A stretch of DNA of 64,000 nt from an uncultured bacterium (GTDB taxonomy: Bacteria; Desulfobacterota; GWC2-55-46). The translations under genes and the position numbers were made by a program. Positions within the stretch are counted from its first letter, which is position 1, and each line of letters starts with the position of its first letter. This document shows, piece after piece, positions 17,057 to 26,104 of the stretch. The notes under the pieces are model-generated. The model saw nothing but the letters and a program-made list of their open reading frames with translations. It was not told the DNA's origin and did no database searches. The stretch is taken from the NCBI GenBank assembly GCA_905339405.1, contig CAJPGC010000030.1, positions 62,001 to 126,000 on the forward strand, read 5' to 3'.

Positions 17057-17955
17057 TGCCGGAAGTTTCGATAATAATCGTCAGCTGGAACGCGAAGGAA
17101 TACCTGGTCGGATGCCTGATGTCGCTGTACGAGGATGAGCTCGACAGAACCGAGATAATCGTCGTGGACAACGGCTCGTCTGACGGCTCTCCTGAAGCGG
17201 TAGAAGAGCTCTTCCCCGAGGTCACGGTTATAAGGGCGGGAGAAAACCTCGGCTTCGCAAAGGCGAACAACGTCGGCATAATGTCAAGCAAAGGGAAGTA
17301 CGTCTGCCTCATAAACTCTGATGTCGTGGTGCTAGGCGGCTGCCTTGACGCGTTGAAAAGACGCATGGACTCGGATGAGTCAGCCGGGCTCGTCTGCCCG
17401 AAGGTACTGAACCCTGACATGACGCTACAGCCCACGCTGAGGCGCTTTCCTTCACTTAAAGGCGCGCTTTTTTCGGCCATAGGGCTCGACAACTTGAATT
17501 ACCTGCCGCATGACGCCGTAACCGAGGCGGAAGCGGTAAGCGGCTGTTTCATGCTCGTCCGCAGGGCCGCGATAAACCAGGCGGGCCTCCTCGATGAAAG
17601 GTTTTTCTTCTATGCTGAGGACAAGGACTGGTGCAGGCGGTTGAAAGACAGCGGCTGGAAGATAATATACCTGCCCGAGGCAAACGCGATCCATTACGGC
17701 GGCTCGAGCTCCGCGTCAGCGCCGGTGAGGTTTTACATCGAACTCCACAAGGCAAACCTCAAGTACTGGCAGAAGCACCACGGAGAGGCCCGTACGTCGG
17801 TCTATCTCGCCATAGTGATGCTCCACCAGGCTTTAAGGCTCATGAGCGCGGCCGCCATATTCGCGCTCATGCCTGGCAGGCGCGTGGGTGAAGCGAACAA
17901 GGTCAAAAGAAGCGCAGCCTGCATCAGATGGCTGATGTCGGGAAAAGATGCCTGA
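17056..17955 (+). CDS. Glycosyltransferase family 2 (rhamnosyltransferase-like)
   Basis: 299 residues, GT-A fold. VSIIIVSWNAKEYL opens the domain, followed by IIVVDNGSSDGS, INSDVVV (DxD-like metal site) and the EDKDWCRRLKDSGW acceptor helix. The pattern resembles WbbL-type rhamnosyltransferases. A C-terminal hydrophobic segment (LMSAAAIFALMP) may associate with the membrane. The start is the ATG that shares a base with the previous TGA; a longer open frame upstream is only the shadow of the ligase gene. Confidence 0.87.
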   Translation: MPEVSIIIVSWNAKEYLVGCLMSLYEDELDRTEIIVVDNGSSDGSPEAVEELFPEVTVIRAGENLGFAKANNVGIMSSKGKYVCLINSDVVVLGGCLDALKRRMDSDESAGLVCPKVLNPDMTLQPTLRRFPSLKGALFSAIGLDNLNYLPHDAVTEAEAVSGCFMLVRRAAINQAGLLDERFFFYAEDKDWCRRLKDSGWKIIYLPEANAIHYGGSSSASAPVRFYIELHKANLKYWQKHHGEARTSVYLAIVMLHQALRLMSAAAIFALMPGRRVGEANKVKRSAACIRWLMSGKDA

Positions 17956-17973
17956 AGAAATGGAGACGCTCGA

Positions 17974-19176
17974 ATGGCCAGGATAGCCATGGTCGTCTTT
18001 TCCTACTACCCCGCCGACCCCAGGGTCAGGCGCGAAGCAGAGGTACTGGAGCGCGCGGGCCACAGCGTCGACGTGCTGTGCCTGAAGAAAAACGGAGAGA
18101 CGGGCTTTGAGTCTCTCGGCTCGGTAAACGCGTACAGGGTGATGGCGGGCTCTGAGAACAAGGAGAGCCTGCTGAAGTACTTCGCCCTCTCCTCTGTCTT
18201 CGGCCTGGCTTCCCTTTTAAAGCTCGCCGCGCTTTCGCTCAAGCAGAGGTACGCACTCGTGCAGGTCCACAACATGCCCGACTTTCTTGTCTTCGCGGCG
18301 TTCTTCCACAAGCTGAGGGGTGTACCCGTTGTGCTGGACCTCCACGACCTCACCGTAGAGCTTTTCGAATCAAAGACGGCCGGCAGGCCCCTTAAGGCCC
18401 TCCTTGGTTTCGTCAAGGCCGTGGAAAGGCTCTCCTGCGCTTTCGCGGACCAGCTCATCACCACGAGCGCGGGTTTCAGGAACAAGCTCATAGAGCGCGG
18501 AGTAAAGCCCGGAAAAGTCACGCTGGTCCTCAATTCCGCAGACGACAGGATATTCAGCCTGCCGCCTCCGAGGGCGTGGGAGAAGATAAAAAACGGGCCG
18601 GTCCTCCTCTATCACGGGACCGTTGCGAAACGGTTCGGCCTGCACGTCGCCATTGAGGCTGTTGAGAGCCTCAGGCGTGTGTACCCCGGCGCGAGGCTCA
18701 ACATATACGGTAAATACGACCCATCGTATAAAGCGGAACTCGAAGAGCTCGCCGCCAGAAAAGGCCTCGAGTCCTCGGTCAGCATCAACGGCTTTCTCCC
18801 GCTGGACAAGGTCTCCTCTGAGATAGCCTCTTCGGACATAGGAGTCGTCCCGTACCTCAGCGACCCGTTCATGAACCTGGCCCTCTCGACCAAGATATTC
18901 GAGTACGTCTCAATGGGCATGCCGGTCGTGGCGGCAGGGCTCGATTCGATAAAGGAGATTTTCGGCGAGGGCTCGATAAAGTACTTCAGGCCCGGCGACC
19001 CGGAAGACATGTCGGAGAAGATTGCGGAGTTTTGCACGCGGCCTGAAGAGCGAAGGGCCTTCTCGGAAAAGGCGCAGAACGCGTATTCGTCCGTAGCATG
19101 GCCGATAATGTCAAACAGGTATCTTGAAACGGTAAATACGCTCATATCGGGGATAAAGCCGGATGTCCAGCACTGA
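17974..19176 (+). CDS. Glycosyltransferase family 4 (GT-B)
   Basis: 400-residue GT-B enzyme. N-terminal donor/acceptor fold opens VVFSYYPADPRVRREAEVLERAGH, a signature of a GT4 subgroup in capsule loci. The C-terminal domain has GPVLLYHGTV, INGFLPLDKV, DIGVVPY and FEYVSMGMPVVA (the usual E-x7-E region is modified). It would add one sugar to the lipid-linked repeat. Its end overlaps the next gene by 14 bp. Confidence 0.86.
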   Translation: MARIAMVVFSYYPADPRVRREAEVLERAGHSVDVLCLKKNGETGFESLGSVNAYRVMAGSENKESLLKYFALSSVFGLASLLKLAALSLKQRYALVQVHNMPDFLVFAAFFHKLRGVPVVLDLHDLTVELFESKTAGRPLKALLGFVKAVERLSCAFADQLITTSAGFRNKLIERGVKPGKVTLVLNSADDRIFSLPPPRAWEKIKNGPVLLYHGTVAKRFGLHVAIEAVESLRRVYPGARLNIYGKYDPSYKAELEELAARKGLESSVSINGFLPLDKVSSEIASSDIGVVPYLSDPFMNLALSTKIFEYVSMGMPVVAAGLDSIKEIFGEGSIKYFRPGDPEDMSEKIAEFCTRPEERRAFSEKAQNAYSSVAWPIMSNRYLETVNTLISGIKPDVQH

Positions 19177-20026
19177 CGCCAGATACATCGTCATATCAGC
19201 CGTTAAAAACGAGGCCCAGTACATTGGCGAGACGCTCTCCTCGATGGCTGCCCAGACAGTGAAGCCCGCCGAATGGGTCATAGTGAACGACGGGTCGACC
19301 GACTCTACGTCGAAGGTCATCAAAGGGTACGCAAAAAAATACTCGTGGATACGCCTCGTCGATGCGGAGCTCTCAAAACGCTCCAGGGGCGGCCATATTG
19401 TAAAACTCGTTTATTACGGCTTGTCCAAGCTCAAGACCAACGACTTCGATTTCATAGTGAAGCTCGACGGCGACCTCTCTTTTGAGCCGGGCTTTTTCGA
19501 ACGCGTCTTCGCCCACCTCGCCCAAAACCCGGCGCTCGGCATAACGAGCGGCATAAGCCACATTTGCTCCGGAGGCGTCCTTATCGAGGAGAAATCCGCC
19601 CGGGGCCATACGCTCGGGGCCTGCAAGGTCTACAGGAAAGAGTGCTTCACGGATATCGGCGGTCTCATTCAGGCGATGGGCTGGGACGGAATAGACGAGA
19701 TCAAAGCCCGAATGAAAGGCTGGGAAGCATCCCCCGTGCCGGGGCTCAGGGTAATACACCTCAGGCCGGAGGGACAGGCAAACGGGACATTCGCCTCAGG
19801 GAAGGAACGAGGCCGCGGGTCGTATTTCATGGGCTACCACCCGCTCTTTTTCGCCGTAAGGGCCGCGAAAAACATACTTAAATCACCTCTCGACGGAGTG
19901 GGCATGGTAACCGGCTACCTTGGAGCGGCCTTAAAAGGCGGAGAGAAGATAGACGACCCGGAGTTCATCAGGTTCATCCGGAAAAACCAGCTAAGGAAAC
20001 TCCTTATGCTCAAACACAAGGTATAA
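19163..20026 (+). CDS. Glycosyltransferase family 2
   Basis: 287 residues with the GT2 opening YIVISAVKNEAQYIGETLSSM, EWVIVNDGSTD, and KLDGDLSFEP as the metal-binding DxD region. The C-terminal part (GRGSYFMGYHPLFF) is short and lacks clear membrane helices. It overlaps the GT4 gene by 14 bp and is 5 bp from asnB, so it is firmly inside the operon. Substrate unknown. Confidence 0.85.
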   Translation: MSSTDARYIVISAVKNEAQYIGETLSSMAAQTVKPAEWVIVNDGSTDSTSKVIKGYAKKYSWIRLVDAELSKRSRGGHIVKLVYYGLSKLKTNDFDFIVKLDGDLSFEPGFFERVFAHLAQNPALGITSGISHICSGGVLIEEKSARGHTLGACKVYRKECFTDIGGLIQAMGWDGIDEIKARMKGWEASPVPGLRVIHLRPEGQANGTFASGKERGRGSYFMGYHPLFFAVRAAKNILKSPLDGVGMVTGYLGAALKGGEKIDDPEFIRFIRKNQLRKLLMLKHKV

Positions 20027-20031
20027 AAATA

Positions 20032-21969
20032 ATGTGCGGAATCTGCGGAAAGCTTTATTTCGACGGCTCAAAGCCGGTCTCCCGGGAAGTAATAGACTCG
20101 ATGACCGACGTCATGGAGCACAGGGGCCCGGACGACAGGGGCACCTTCATCGGCAAAGGCGTCGCACTCGGCCACAGGAGGCTCAGCATCATAGACCTCT
20201 CACAGCTGGGACATCAGCCCATGTCCAACGAGGACGGCACGATATCGGTCGTCTTCAACGGCGAGATATACAATTACCTTGAGATCCGCGAAGAGCTCAT
20301 AAAGGCAGGCCACGTATTCAGGTCTGCGACAGACACAGAGGTCATAGTGCACGCGTACGAAGAGTACGGCAGAGAGTTCGGCGGCCGCTTCAACGGGATG
20401 TTCGCCATAGGCTTGTGGGACGGAAGGAAAAAAGAGCTGCTGCTCGTGCGGGACAGGCTCGGCGTTAAGCCCCTTTACTACCACAGGAACGGGCAGTTCA
20501 TCTCCTTCGCATCCGAGATAAAGTCCCTCCTCACGGACCCCGAGGTCGCAAGAAAAGTCGACCTTCAGGCCTTAAGCAACTTTTTCACGCTCCATTACGT
20601 GCCTGGCCCGCGCACGATGTTCGAAGGAATAATGAAGCTACAGCCCGGCCACATCATGACTGTGCGGGCAGGAAAGGTCGAAACCCAAAGGTACTGGGAG
20701 CTCAAAAAAGACCCGGCCCTTGTGAAATACATGAGCGGCGCGAAGGAAGAGGACGCCGCCAGCCATCTGTACTCAGCCCTCAGCGAATCGGTAAGGAAAA
20801 GGATGCAGAGCGACGTGCCGGTAGGCGCGCTTTTGAGCGGAGGGCTCGATTCGAGCGCCATACTCGGCCTCATGACGGAGCTCACAGGGAGGCCAGTGCC
20901 CGCGTTCACCGTCGGATACAGCGAATCAGGGGAAGACAGTATATCCGAGTTCAAATACTCTAGGCAGGTCGCGAAGCACTTCCAGAGCCATTACAAGGAA
21001 GTGGTGGTGAGCGCCTCGAAGTTCCTCGATTTTCTCCCGAAAGCCGTCTGGCACCAGGACGAGCCCATAGGCGAGCCAGCTTCCATCCCGCTCTATTTCG
21101 TATCGAAGCTCGCGAAGGACAACGGCGTGACCGTGCTCCTCACGGGTGAAGGGTCTGATGAGCTCTTCGCGGGCTATAACAGGCACTGGGGCGAGATCCT
21201 CTCAGAATACTACCAGCTCATGCCCGGCATATTGAGGGACACGGTATTAAAGAGGCTCATCTCGGCCCTCCCGAGGATGCCGCTCCTTAAAAAGGGCCAC
21301 CGCTCGATGTCCATAGGCGGCTTCAACGACAGGTACATGTCCTGGCACACGGTCTTTACCGAGGAGATGAAGGAATCGCTCTTCAAGGCCGAGTGGGAAA
21401 AGGTGGACACCTTCTCGGACGTCTTCGAGAAGTATCTCGGCAGGATAGGTACGCTAGAGAACCTCGACAAGATACTCTACCTCGACCTCAACGTCTGGCT
21501 GCCAGACGACCTCCTCATGAAAAAGGACAAGATGGGCATGGCAACTTCCATAGAGGCAAGAGTGCCCTTCCTCGACTATACGTTCGTCGAGTTCGCCTTC
21601 CAGATACCTTCGGCGATGAAGGTGAAGAAGCTCGTGACTAAGCACATTCTGAAAAAATCGATGGAAAGGCTCCTTCCCACCGAGATTATCTACAGGAAAA
21701 AGGAAGGCTTCCCCACCCCGATTTCGAACTGGCTGAAGACGGAGCTTAAGGACTTCACGATGGAGACCCTGTGCTCGGCCGGGGCCCTGGGCCACGGGCT
21801 ATTCGACAGGAAAGTCGTGCGCCGTCTCGTGGACGCTCATATGAAGGGCACGGAAGACAACAACAGGCTCCTTTTCCCGCTCATCAACTTCGAGATATGG
21901 CACAAGCTCTTCTTTTCAAAAGAGCGGATGGGTACCATAGATCTGAGCCTTGGCGCTCACGTGGCCTGA
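20032..21969 (+). CDS. asnB: Asparagine synthetase-like glutamine amidotransferase, exosortase-locus type
   Basis: 645 residues. Class II glutaminase domain with Cys2 as nucleophile (MCGICGKLYF) and RGPDD; synthetase domain with the PP-loop LLSGGLDSSAI and LTGEGSDELFAGY. In exosortase loci such proteins are thought to amidate a sugar carboxyl (for example a glucuronate-type residue) rather than make asparagine; the uronate pathway encoded here would provide a substrate. That is inference. Only a weak ribosome binding site (AAGGT) precedes it. It ends a tight run of genes; a 165-bp gap follows. Confidence 0.88.
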   Translation: MCGICGKLYFDGSKPVSREVIDSMTDVMEHRGPDDRGTFIGKGVALGHRRLSIIDLSQLGHQPMSNEDGTISVVFNGEIYNYLEIREELIKAGHVFRSATDTEVIVHAYEEYGREFGGRFNGMFAIGLWDGRKKELLLVRDRLGVKPLYYHRNGQFISFASEIKSLLTDPEVARKVDLQALSNFFTLHYVPGPRTMFEGIMKLQPGHIMTVRAGKVETQRYWELKKDPALVKYMSGAKEEDAASHLYSALSESVRKRMQSDVPVGALLSGGLDSSAILGLMTELTGRPVPAFTVGYSESGEDSISEFKYSRQVAKHFQSHYKEVVVSASKFLDFLPKAVWHQDEPIGEPASIPLYFVSKLAKDNGVTVLLTGEGSDELFAGYNRHWGEILSEYYQLMPGILRDTVLKRLISALPRMPLLKKGHRSMSIGGFNDRYMSWHTVFTEEMKESLFKAEWEKVDTFSDVFEKYLGRIGTLENLDKILYLDLNVWLPDDLLMKKDKMGMATSIEARVPFLDYTFVEFAFQIPSAMKVKKLVTKHILKKSMERLLPTEIIYRKKEGFPTPISNWLKTELKDFTMETLCSAGALGHGLFDRKVVRRLVDAHMKGTEDNNRLLFPLINFEIWHKLFFSKERMGTIDLSLGAHVA

Positions 21970-22045
21970 GTTTTTACCTTTAAACAAGCCTAGTTCAAGA
22001 ATAAAGCTAAGAAATGTTCTCACAATAGATAAATAACTCTGTAAT

Positions 22046-22129
22046 CTAAATCACATTTAGGTACAAAGACCTTCTGTATCCTGACTGGGAAAGGCGCCAA
22101 CGGCGCAAAAACCAGTTAGTCTCAGGAGG
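22046..22129 (+). promoter_or_regulatory. Leader with operator-like palindrome and Shine-Dalgarno-sequestering hairpin
   Basis: An AT-rich stretch (about 21990-22060) contains a perfect dyad, CTAAAT-CAC-ATTTAG, at 22046-22060, a possible operator near a promoter. Downstream, CCTGA/CTGG (22080-22088) can pair with CCAG (22112-22115) and TCAGG (22122-22126), with an inner GCGCC-aac-GGCGC hairpin (22094-22106). The outer helix would cover part of the AGGAGG at 22124-22129 that serves the ATG at 22135. I match it to no named riboswitch. Confidence 0.4.
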
Positions 22130-22134
22130 TCGTA

Positions 22135-23412
22135 ATGAGAAAATTCCTTATCCTGCTGGCGTTCGCAATCTTGAGCGCCACGCCGGGGCTCTCGGAGGCA
22201 GCCACCTATTACATAAGGGCTGGCGCAACCGGAAACAAGAGCGGCATGGACTGGGTCAACGCCCTTCCCCAGCTGCCAGCTACCCTGGTCAGGGGAAATA
22301 CCTACTTCATAGCCGACGGCACGTACCCCGGGTATACTTTCGACGACCCGCAGAACGGGGCGTGGATATACATAAAGAAGGCCACGCCGGCCAGCCACGG
22401 CACCTCTACCGGCTGGCAGAACGCCTTTGGAGACGGCAAAGCAGTATTCGGCCCGCTCAAGTTCTCGACAGGCTACTACGAAGTAGACGGACAGACCGGC
22501 GGCGGGCCCGGCAAATGGACTTCCGGCCACGGCATAAAGGTGGAGTTCGCGCAATCGGCGAACACGGTAAAGCTCATCAACGTCACGAAGAACGTACCCT
22601 TCCTCACTTTCAAGCACATGGAGCTCGCGTTCAAGCCATGCTCCTCTTGCAGAGGACAGGACGCCGTCTACGCGATAAAAGGCGGCCGCGACTGGAAGTT
22701 CCAGTACATGTGGATACACCACCCGAGCAGGGTCGTCTTCTACACGATGGGCAACGCGAACAAGATACTTGTCGAGTACTCGCTCCTTGAAAGGAGCGGC
22801 ACCAACGGCTCTTCCTCGCAGCACTCGGAGATATGGTCGGCAAGGGACACCCACGACGTCGTCCTCAGGTACAGCTGGATAAAGGACTACAGGAGCACCG
22901 GCGGCATAATCCTGGGCAGGGCGAGGAACTGGAACATCTACGGCAACGTCTTCCAGTGGACCTCGAACTTCGGCCCGACGGCTAACAACGGCGCGGTCGG
23001 CAGCTGGTCTTCCGACCCGACCTATTACGCGAGCAACATCAAGGTGCACAACAACTCCTTCGTGGGGCTGAGGAGCGGCGGGTCCGGCAAGCTTTTTCCG
23101 GTCTACAAATCGATAAGCGGCGTTTCCGCCTACAACAACCTGTGGTACAACAGCCCGGCTTCCGGTTTCGGCGGGGGCGTTACCCACAACAACAACTGGT
23201 TCAAAGACTCGAACGAAGCGAAGATAGCCGAGCCTTCCAAGGAGGTCGGCACGTCCGACCCTTTCAGGAACGCGGCCGCCGGAGACTTCAGGCTCAAGGG
23301 AGCGACCCGCGCTGGCGCATCTCTTGGCTCTCCTTTCAACATCGACGCAACAGGGCTTACGCGCGGCCGTGACGGCGTCTGGGACAAGGGAGCGTACGAG
23401 TTCACAAGGTAA
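22135..23412 (+). CDS. Secreted right-handed parallel beta-helix protein
   Basis: 425 residues with a clear signal peptide (about 1-22, FLILLAFAILSATPGLSEA). Repeating short strands with Asn ladders (NWNIYGNVFQWTSN, NIKVHNNSFVGL, VSAYNNLWYNS) indicate a pectate-lyase-like beta-helix. The closing DGVWDKGAYEF motif is common in such secreted proteins. It may be a polysaccharide lyase or epimerase acting on the exported glycan, but no catalytic residues can be assigned. It has its own leader (22046-22129). There is no PEP-CTERM tail. Confidence 0.78.
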   Translation: MRKFLILLAFAILSATPGLSEAATYYIRAGATGNKSGMDWVNALPQLPATLVRGNTYFIADGTYPGYTFDDPQNGAWIYIKKATPASHGTSTGWQNAFGDGKAVFGPLKFSTGYYEVDGQTGGGPGKWTSGHGIKVEFAQSANTVKLINVTKNVPFLTFKHMELAFKPCSSCRGQDAVYAIKGGRDWKFQYMWIHHPSRVVFYTMGNANKILVEYSLLERSGTNGSSSQHSEIWSARDTHDVVLRYSWIKDYRSTGGIILGRARNWNIYGNVFQWTSNFGPTANNGAVGSWSSDPTYYASNIKVHNNSFVGLRSGGSGKLFPVYKSISGVSAYNNLWYNSPASGFGGGVTHNNNWFKDSNEAKIAEPSKEVGTSDPFRNAAAGDFRLKGATRAGASLGSPFNIDATGLTRGRDGVWDKGAYEFTR

Positions 23413-23462
23413 TAAGCGGCACACATCCGCAAACTGCACCAATCCGCAAAATCGTATCATAT

Positions 23463-23488
23463 GTGCCGGCCCCGTCCGGGGCCGGCAC
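23463..23488. terminator. GC-rich hairpin, possible attenuator or weak terminator
   Basis: GTGCCGGCCCC (23463-23473) pairs with GGGGCCGGCAC (23478-23488) over 11 bp with a 4-nt loop. An A-run, not a T-run, follows, so it lacks the U-tract of an intrinsic terminator. It sits between the beta-helix gene and the pyruvyl transferase gene and could reduce read-through or stabilise the upstream mRNA end. Confidence 0.45.
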
Positions 23489-23527
23489 GCTCATCAAAAA
23501 AAAATCAGGACAACAGAAAACAGGCAA

Positions 23528-24844
23528 ATGGAACGGCCCGTCAAACATCCGAAGGTGCTCCTTCTTGGCGTATCGTTCAACACGAGGAACATGGGCGTCG
23601 GCGCGCTCGCGGCAGGGGCGGTGAAATGCATCCGCAACTGGCGGCCCGGAGCCGATATCAAGCTACTCGATTATGGGAAAAAGGCCGAAATACACAACAT
23701 AAACGTCGCCGGGAAAGACGAGCTGATAGAGCTCATCAACCTCAGGTTCTCCAAGAAGCTCTTTCTTCCAAACAACGTCGCGCTCCTTATCGCCCTGGCC
23801 GCTATTGCGAAGCTTCTGCCGTTCAAGCCAGTCAAGAAGCTTTTCGTTGACTCAAACGAGTACCTCCGCGAGATATCCACCGCAGACATGGCCGCGTCGG
23901 TTGCCGGAGGGGACAGTTTCAGCGACATATACGGGATAGGGAGATTTTTTTACGTCGCCCTCCCCCAAGTCCTCATCCTGCTCATGGGAAAGCCGCTCGT
24001 GCAGCTCCCGCAGACCATCGGCCCCTTCACCTCAAAGCTGCCCAGGAGGATAGCCGCGGCGATACTACGACGCTCGTCACTGATATACTCGCGCGACTAC
24101 CCGGGCCTGCTGGAGACGAGGGAGATACTCGGTATAACCGGCAAGAACGAGCGCATAAGGTTCTGCTACGACATGGGCTTCGTGCTCGACCCGGTTAAAC
24201 CGGCCGGGCAGCAGGCCGAAAGGGCCGCAGCTGAGCTTCCGGGGTCGATGGAGGCCAACGAGCCGTGCAGGGTCGGGTTAAACGTAAGCGGCCTCCTTTA
24301 CATGGGAGGGTACACGCGGGGCAACATGTTCGGGCTGAAGTCGGATTACAGAGAACTTGTAGCGGGGATAATCGATTTTCTCATCACGCGCAAGAAAGCG
24401 GATGTCGTTCTGGTGCCGCACGTTTTCGGCGGCCCGGAGACCGAAAGCGACTCCGCCGTATGCGAGCGGCTCTACGCAGAGCTCAAGCCCAGGTACGGCG
24501 AGCGGCTCTCTTTTCTTTCCGGCGTCTACGACCAGGGCGAGATAAAGCACATGATAGGGACTTGCGACTTTTTCATAGGCTCGAGGATGCATGCCTGCAT
24601 CGCCGCGCTTTCGCAATGCATCCCTTCCGTGCCTGTCGCATACAGCCGTAAGTTCATCGGGGTCATGGAATCCATCGGGGTCGCCTCTTACGTTGCCGAC
24701 CCGTGCACGCTGGACCCCGGCGCGGTACTGGACATAATCGACAAGGCTTTCGAAGACAGGGCCGCGATAGCGGAAAAACTCAGGGCGCAGATGCCCGGCG
24801 TAAAGGAGAAGATACTCGGCCTGTTCCGTGAAATCCATGAATGA
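23528..24844 (+). CDS. Polysaccharide pyruvyl transferase family protein
   Basis: 438 residues from ATG 23528; the open frame reaches upstream but lacks a better start. Features of the family are LLLGVSFNTRNMGVGALAAGAV near the start, GGDSFSDIYG, QLPQTIGPF, and the C-terminal SRMHACIAALSQ with GSR. Members transfer pyruvate from PEP to sugars as a ketal, adding charge to the polysaccharide. The next gene follows after 14 bp. Confidence 0.87.
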   Translation: MERPVKHPKVLLLGVSFNTRNMGVGALAAGAVKCIRNWRPGADIKLLDYGKKAEIHNINVAGKDELIELINLRFSKKLFLPNNVALLIALAAIAKLLPFKPVKKLFVDSNEYLREISTADMAASVAGGDSFSDIYGIGRFFYVALPQVLILLMGKPLVQLPQTIGPFTSKLPRRIAAAILRRSSLIYSRDYPGLLETREILGITGKNERIRFCYDMGFVLDPVKPAGQQAERAAAELPGSMEANEPCRVGLNVSGLLYMGGYTRGNMFGLKSDYRELVAGIIDFLITRKKADVVLVPHVFGGPETESDSAVCERLYAELKPRYGERLSFLSGVYDQGEIKHMIGTCDFFIGSRMHACIAALSQCIPSVPVAYSRKFIGVMESIGVASYVADPCTLDPGAVLDIIDKAFEDRAAIAEKLRAQMPGVKEKILGLFREIHE

Positions 24845-24858
24845 TTTTCGGAGGGACG

Positions 24859-26094
24859 ATGAAAAAAAAACGTGTAGCTTTCGTGACGAACCCGCTTGAC
24901 TCGGGGTTCAGGAGCTCCATCAGCATTGTTACGCTCGAGCTGGCGAAAAGACTCACGGCGGATTATGACGTTACGGTCTACGCTGGAAAAGGGAAGGAAG
25001 AGAGGGCCGCGCCTCCAGGCATCAAAATAAGGCGGCTTCCGTCTCACATCGACCAGGACTTGAGGAGGCTAACGGGAAAGCTCGCACCTCTTTACAGCTT
25101 GCGAAAGCCTTTTTTCAGCTCGCCGCTGTATTATCCTCTGTACATGACGAGGCTCGCGCTGGACATCAGGAAATGCGGCTTCGACATCGTCCACCTTCAC
25201 AACTTCACGCAATTCATACCGGTCATAAGGGCATTGAACCCGGGCCTGAAGATAGTCCTCCACATGCACAGCGAATGGCTCACCCAGCTCGACAGGAAAA
25301 CGATGCGCCAACGCATTAAAAACGCGGACCTGGTCTTGAACTGCAGCGAGTTCATCACCTCAAGGACGCGCGCCGCCTTCCCTGAGGCCGCAACTAAATG
25401 CAAGACGCTGTACAACGGCGTCGACGTTGGAAACTTCTCAACGCCTCTCTCGACTGAGACAGCGGAACGAAAAAAACAGACGCTACTATGCGTCGGCAGG
25501 ATAACGCCCGAAAAGGGGCTCCACGTCGTAATAGAGGCCTTCAATTCCCTTGGCGCGAAGTACCCTGACCTGGAGCTCTGCCTGGTAGGCCAGGAGAGGA
25601 TAACTCCGAAAGAATTCCTCATAGAGCTGAGCGACGACGAGAGGGTCAGGTCTTTGAAGGCCTTTTATCCGGGCAGCTACAAGAAAAAGATAATGGAGAG
25701 CCTTGTCCCTGCTCTTTCAGCGAGGGTCAATTTTTTCGGACACGTCAGCCACCCTGAGATGGTCTCGAAGTACTCAGAAGCCACGATATTCATTAACGCC
25801 TCTTATTACGAGTCGTTCGGCATACCGGTGGCCGAGGCAATGGCCTGCGGCCTCCCGGTTGTGGCCTCAAGGGCCGGTGGCGTGCCGGAGATCGTCGAAA
25901 ACGGTCTTTCGGGCCTGCTTGTCGAGCCGGGAAACGCCGGAGACCTCGCCTCCGCGGTCTCGGAGCTTCTGGAAAACAGGAACGAGAGGGAATCGTTAGC
26001 CCGCGCAGGACGCGAACGCATAAGCGAGCATTTCAATTGGGACACCATAGCGGGGGAACTATCAAATTCATACAGCGGTATGTACAGGTCTTGA
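24859..26094 (+). CDS. Glycosyltransferase family 4 (GT-B)
   Basis: 411 residues. GT-B fold with N-terminal TNPLDSGFRSSISIVTLELAKRL, HLHNFTQF, and a C-terminal GT1/GT4 domain: LLCVGRITPEKGLHVVIEAF, and the retaining-enzyme E-x7-E region in ESFGIPVAEAMACGLPVVASRAGGVPEIV. ATG 24859 has GGAGGGA upstream; an earlier ATG at 24841 overlaps the previous stop but lacks such a site. It adds a sugar to the repeat unit; donor unknown. Confidence 0.9.
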   Translation: MKKKRVAFVTNPLDSGFRSSISIVTLELAKRLTADYDVTVYAGKGKEERAAPPGIKIRRLPSHIDQDLRRLTGKLAPLYSLRKPFFSSPLYYPLYMTRLALDIRKCGFDIVHLHNFTQFIPVIRALNPGLKIVLHMHSEWLTQLDRKTMRQRIKNADLVLNCSEFITSRTRAAFPEAATKCKTLYNGVDVGNFSTPLSTETAERKKQTLLCVGRITPEKGLHVVIEAFNSLGAKYPDLELCLVGQERITPKEFLIELSDDERVRSLKAFYPGSYKKKIMESLVPALSARVNFFGHVSHPEMVSKYSEATIFINASYYESFGIPVAEAMACGLPVVASRAGGVPEIVENGLSGLLVEPGNAGDLASAVSELLENRNERESLARAGRERISEHFNWDTIAGELSNSYSGMYRS

Positions 26095-26104
26095 AAGATG
26101 CTAG

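Noticed and set aside
22057..23460. Long open frame on the minus strand across the beta-helix gene
   Set aside because: It mirrors the plus-strand coding frame, has low-complexity Arg/Val/Gly composition and no ribosome binding site; the plus frame has a signal peptide and fold.
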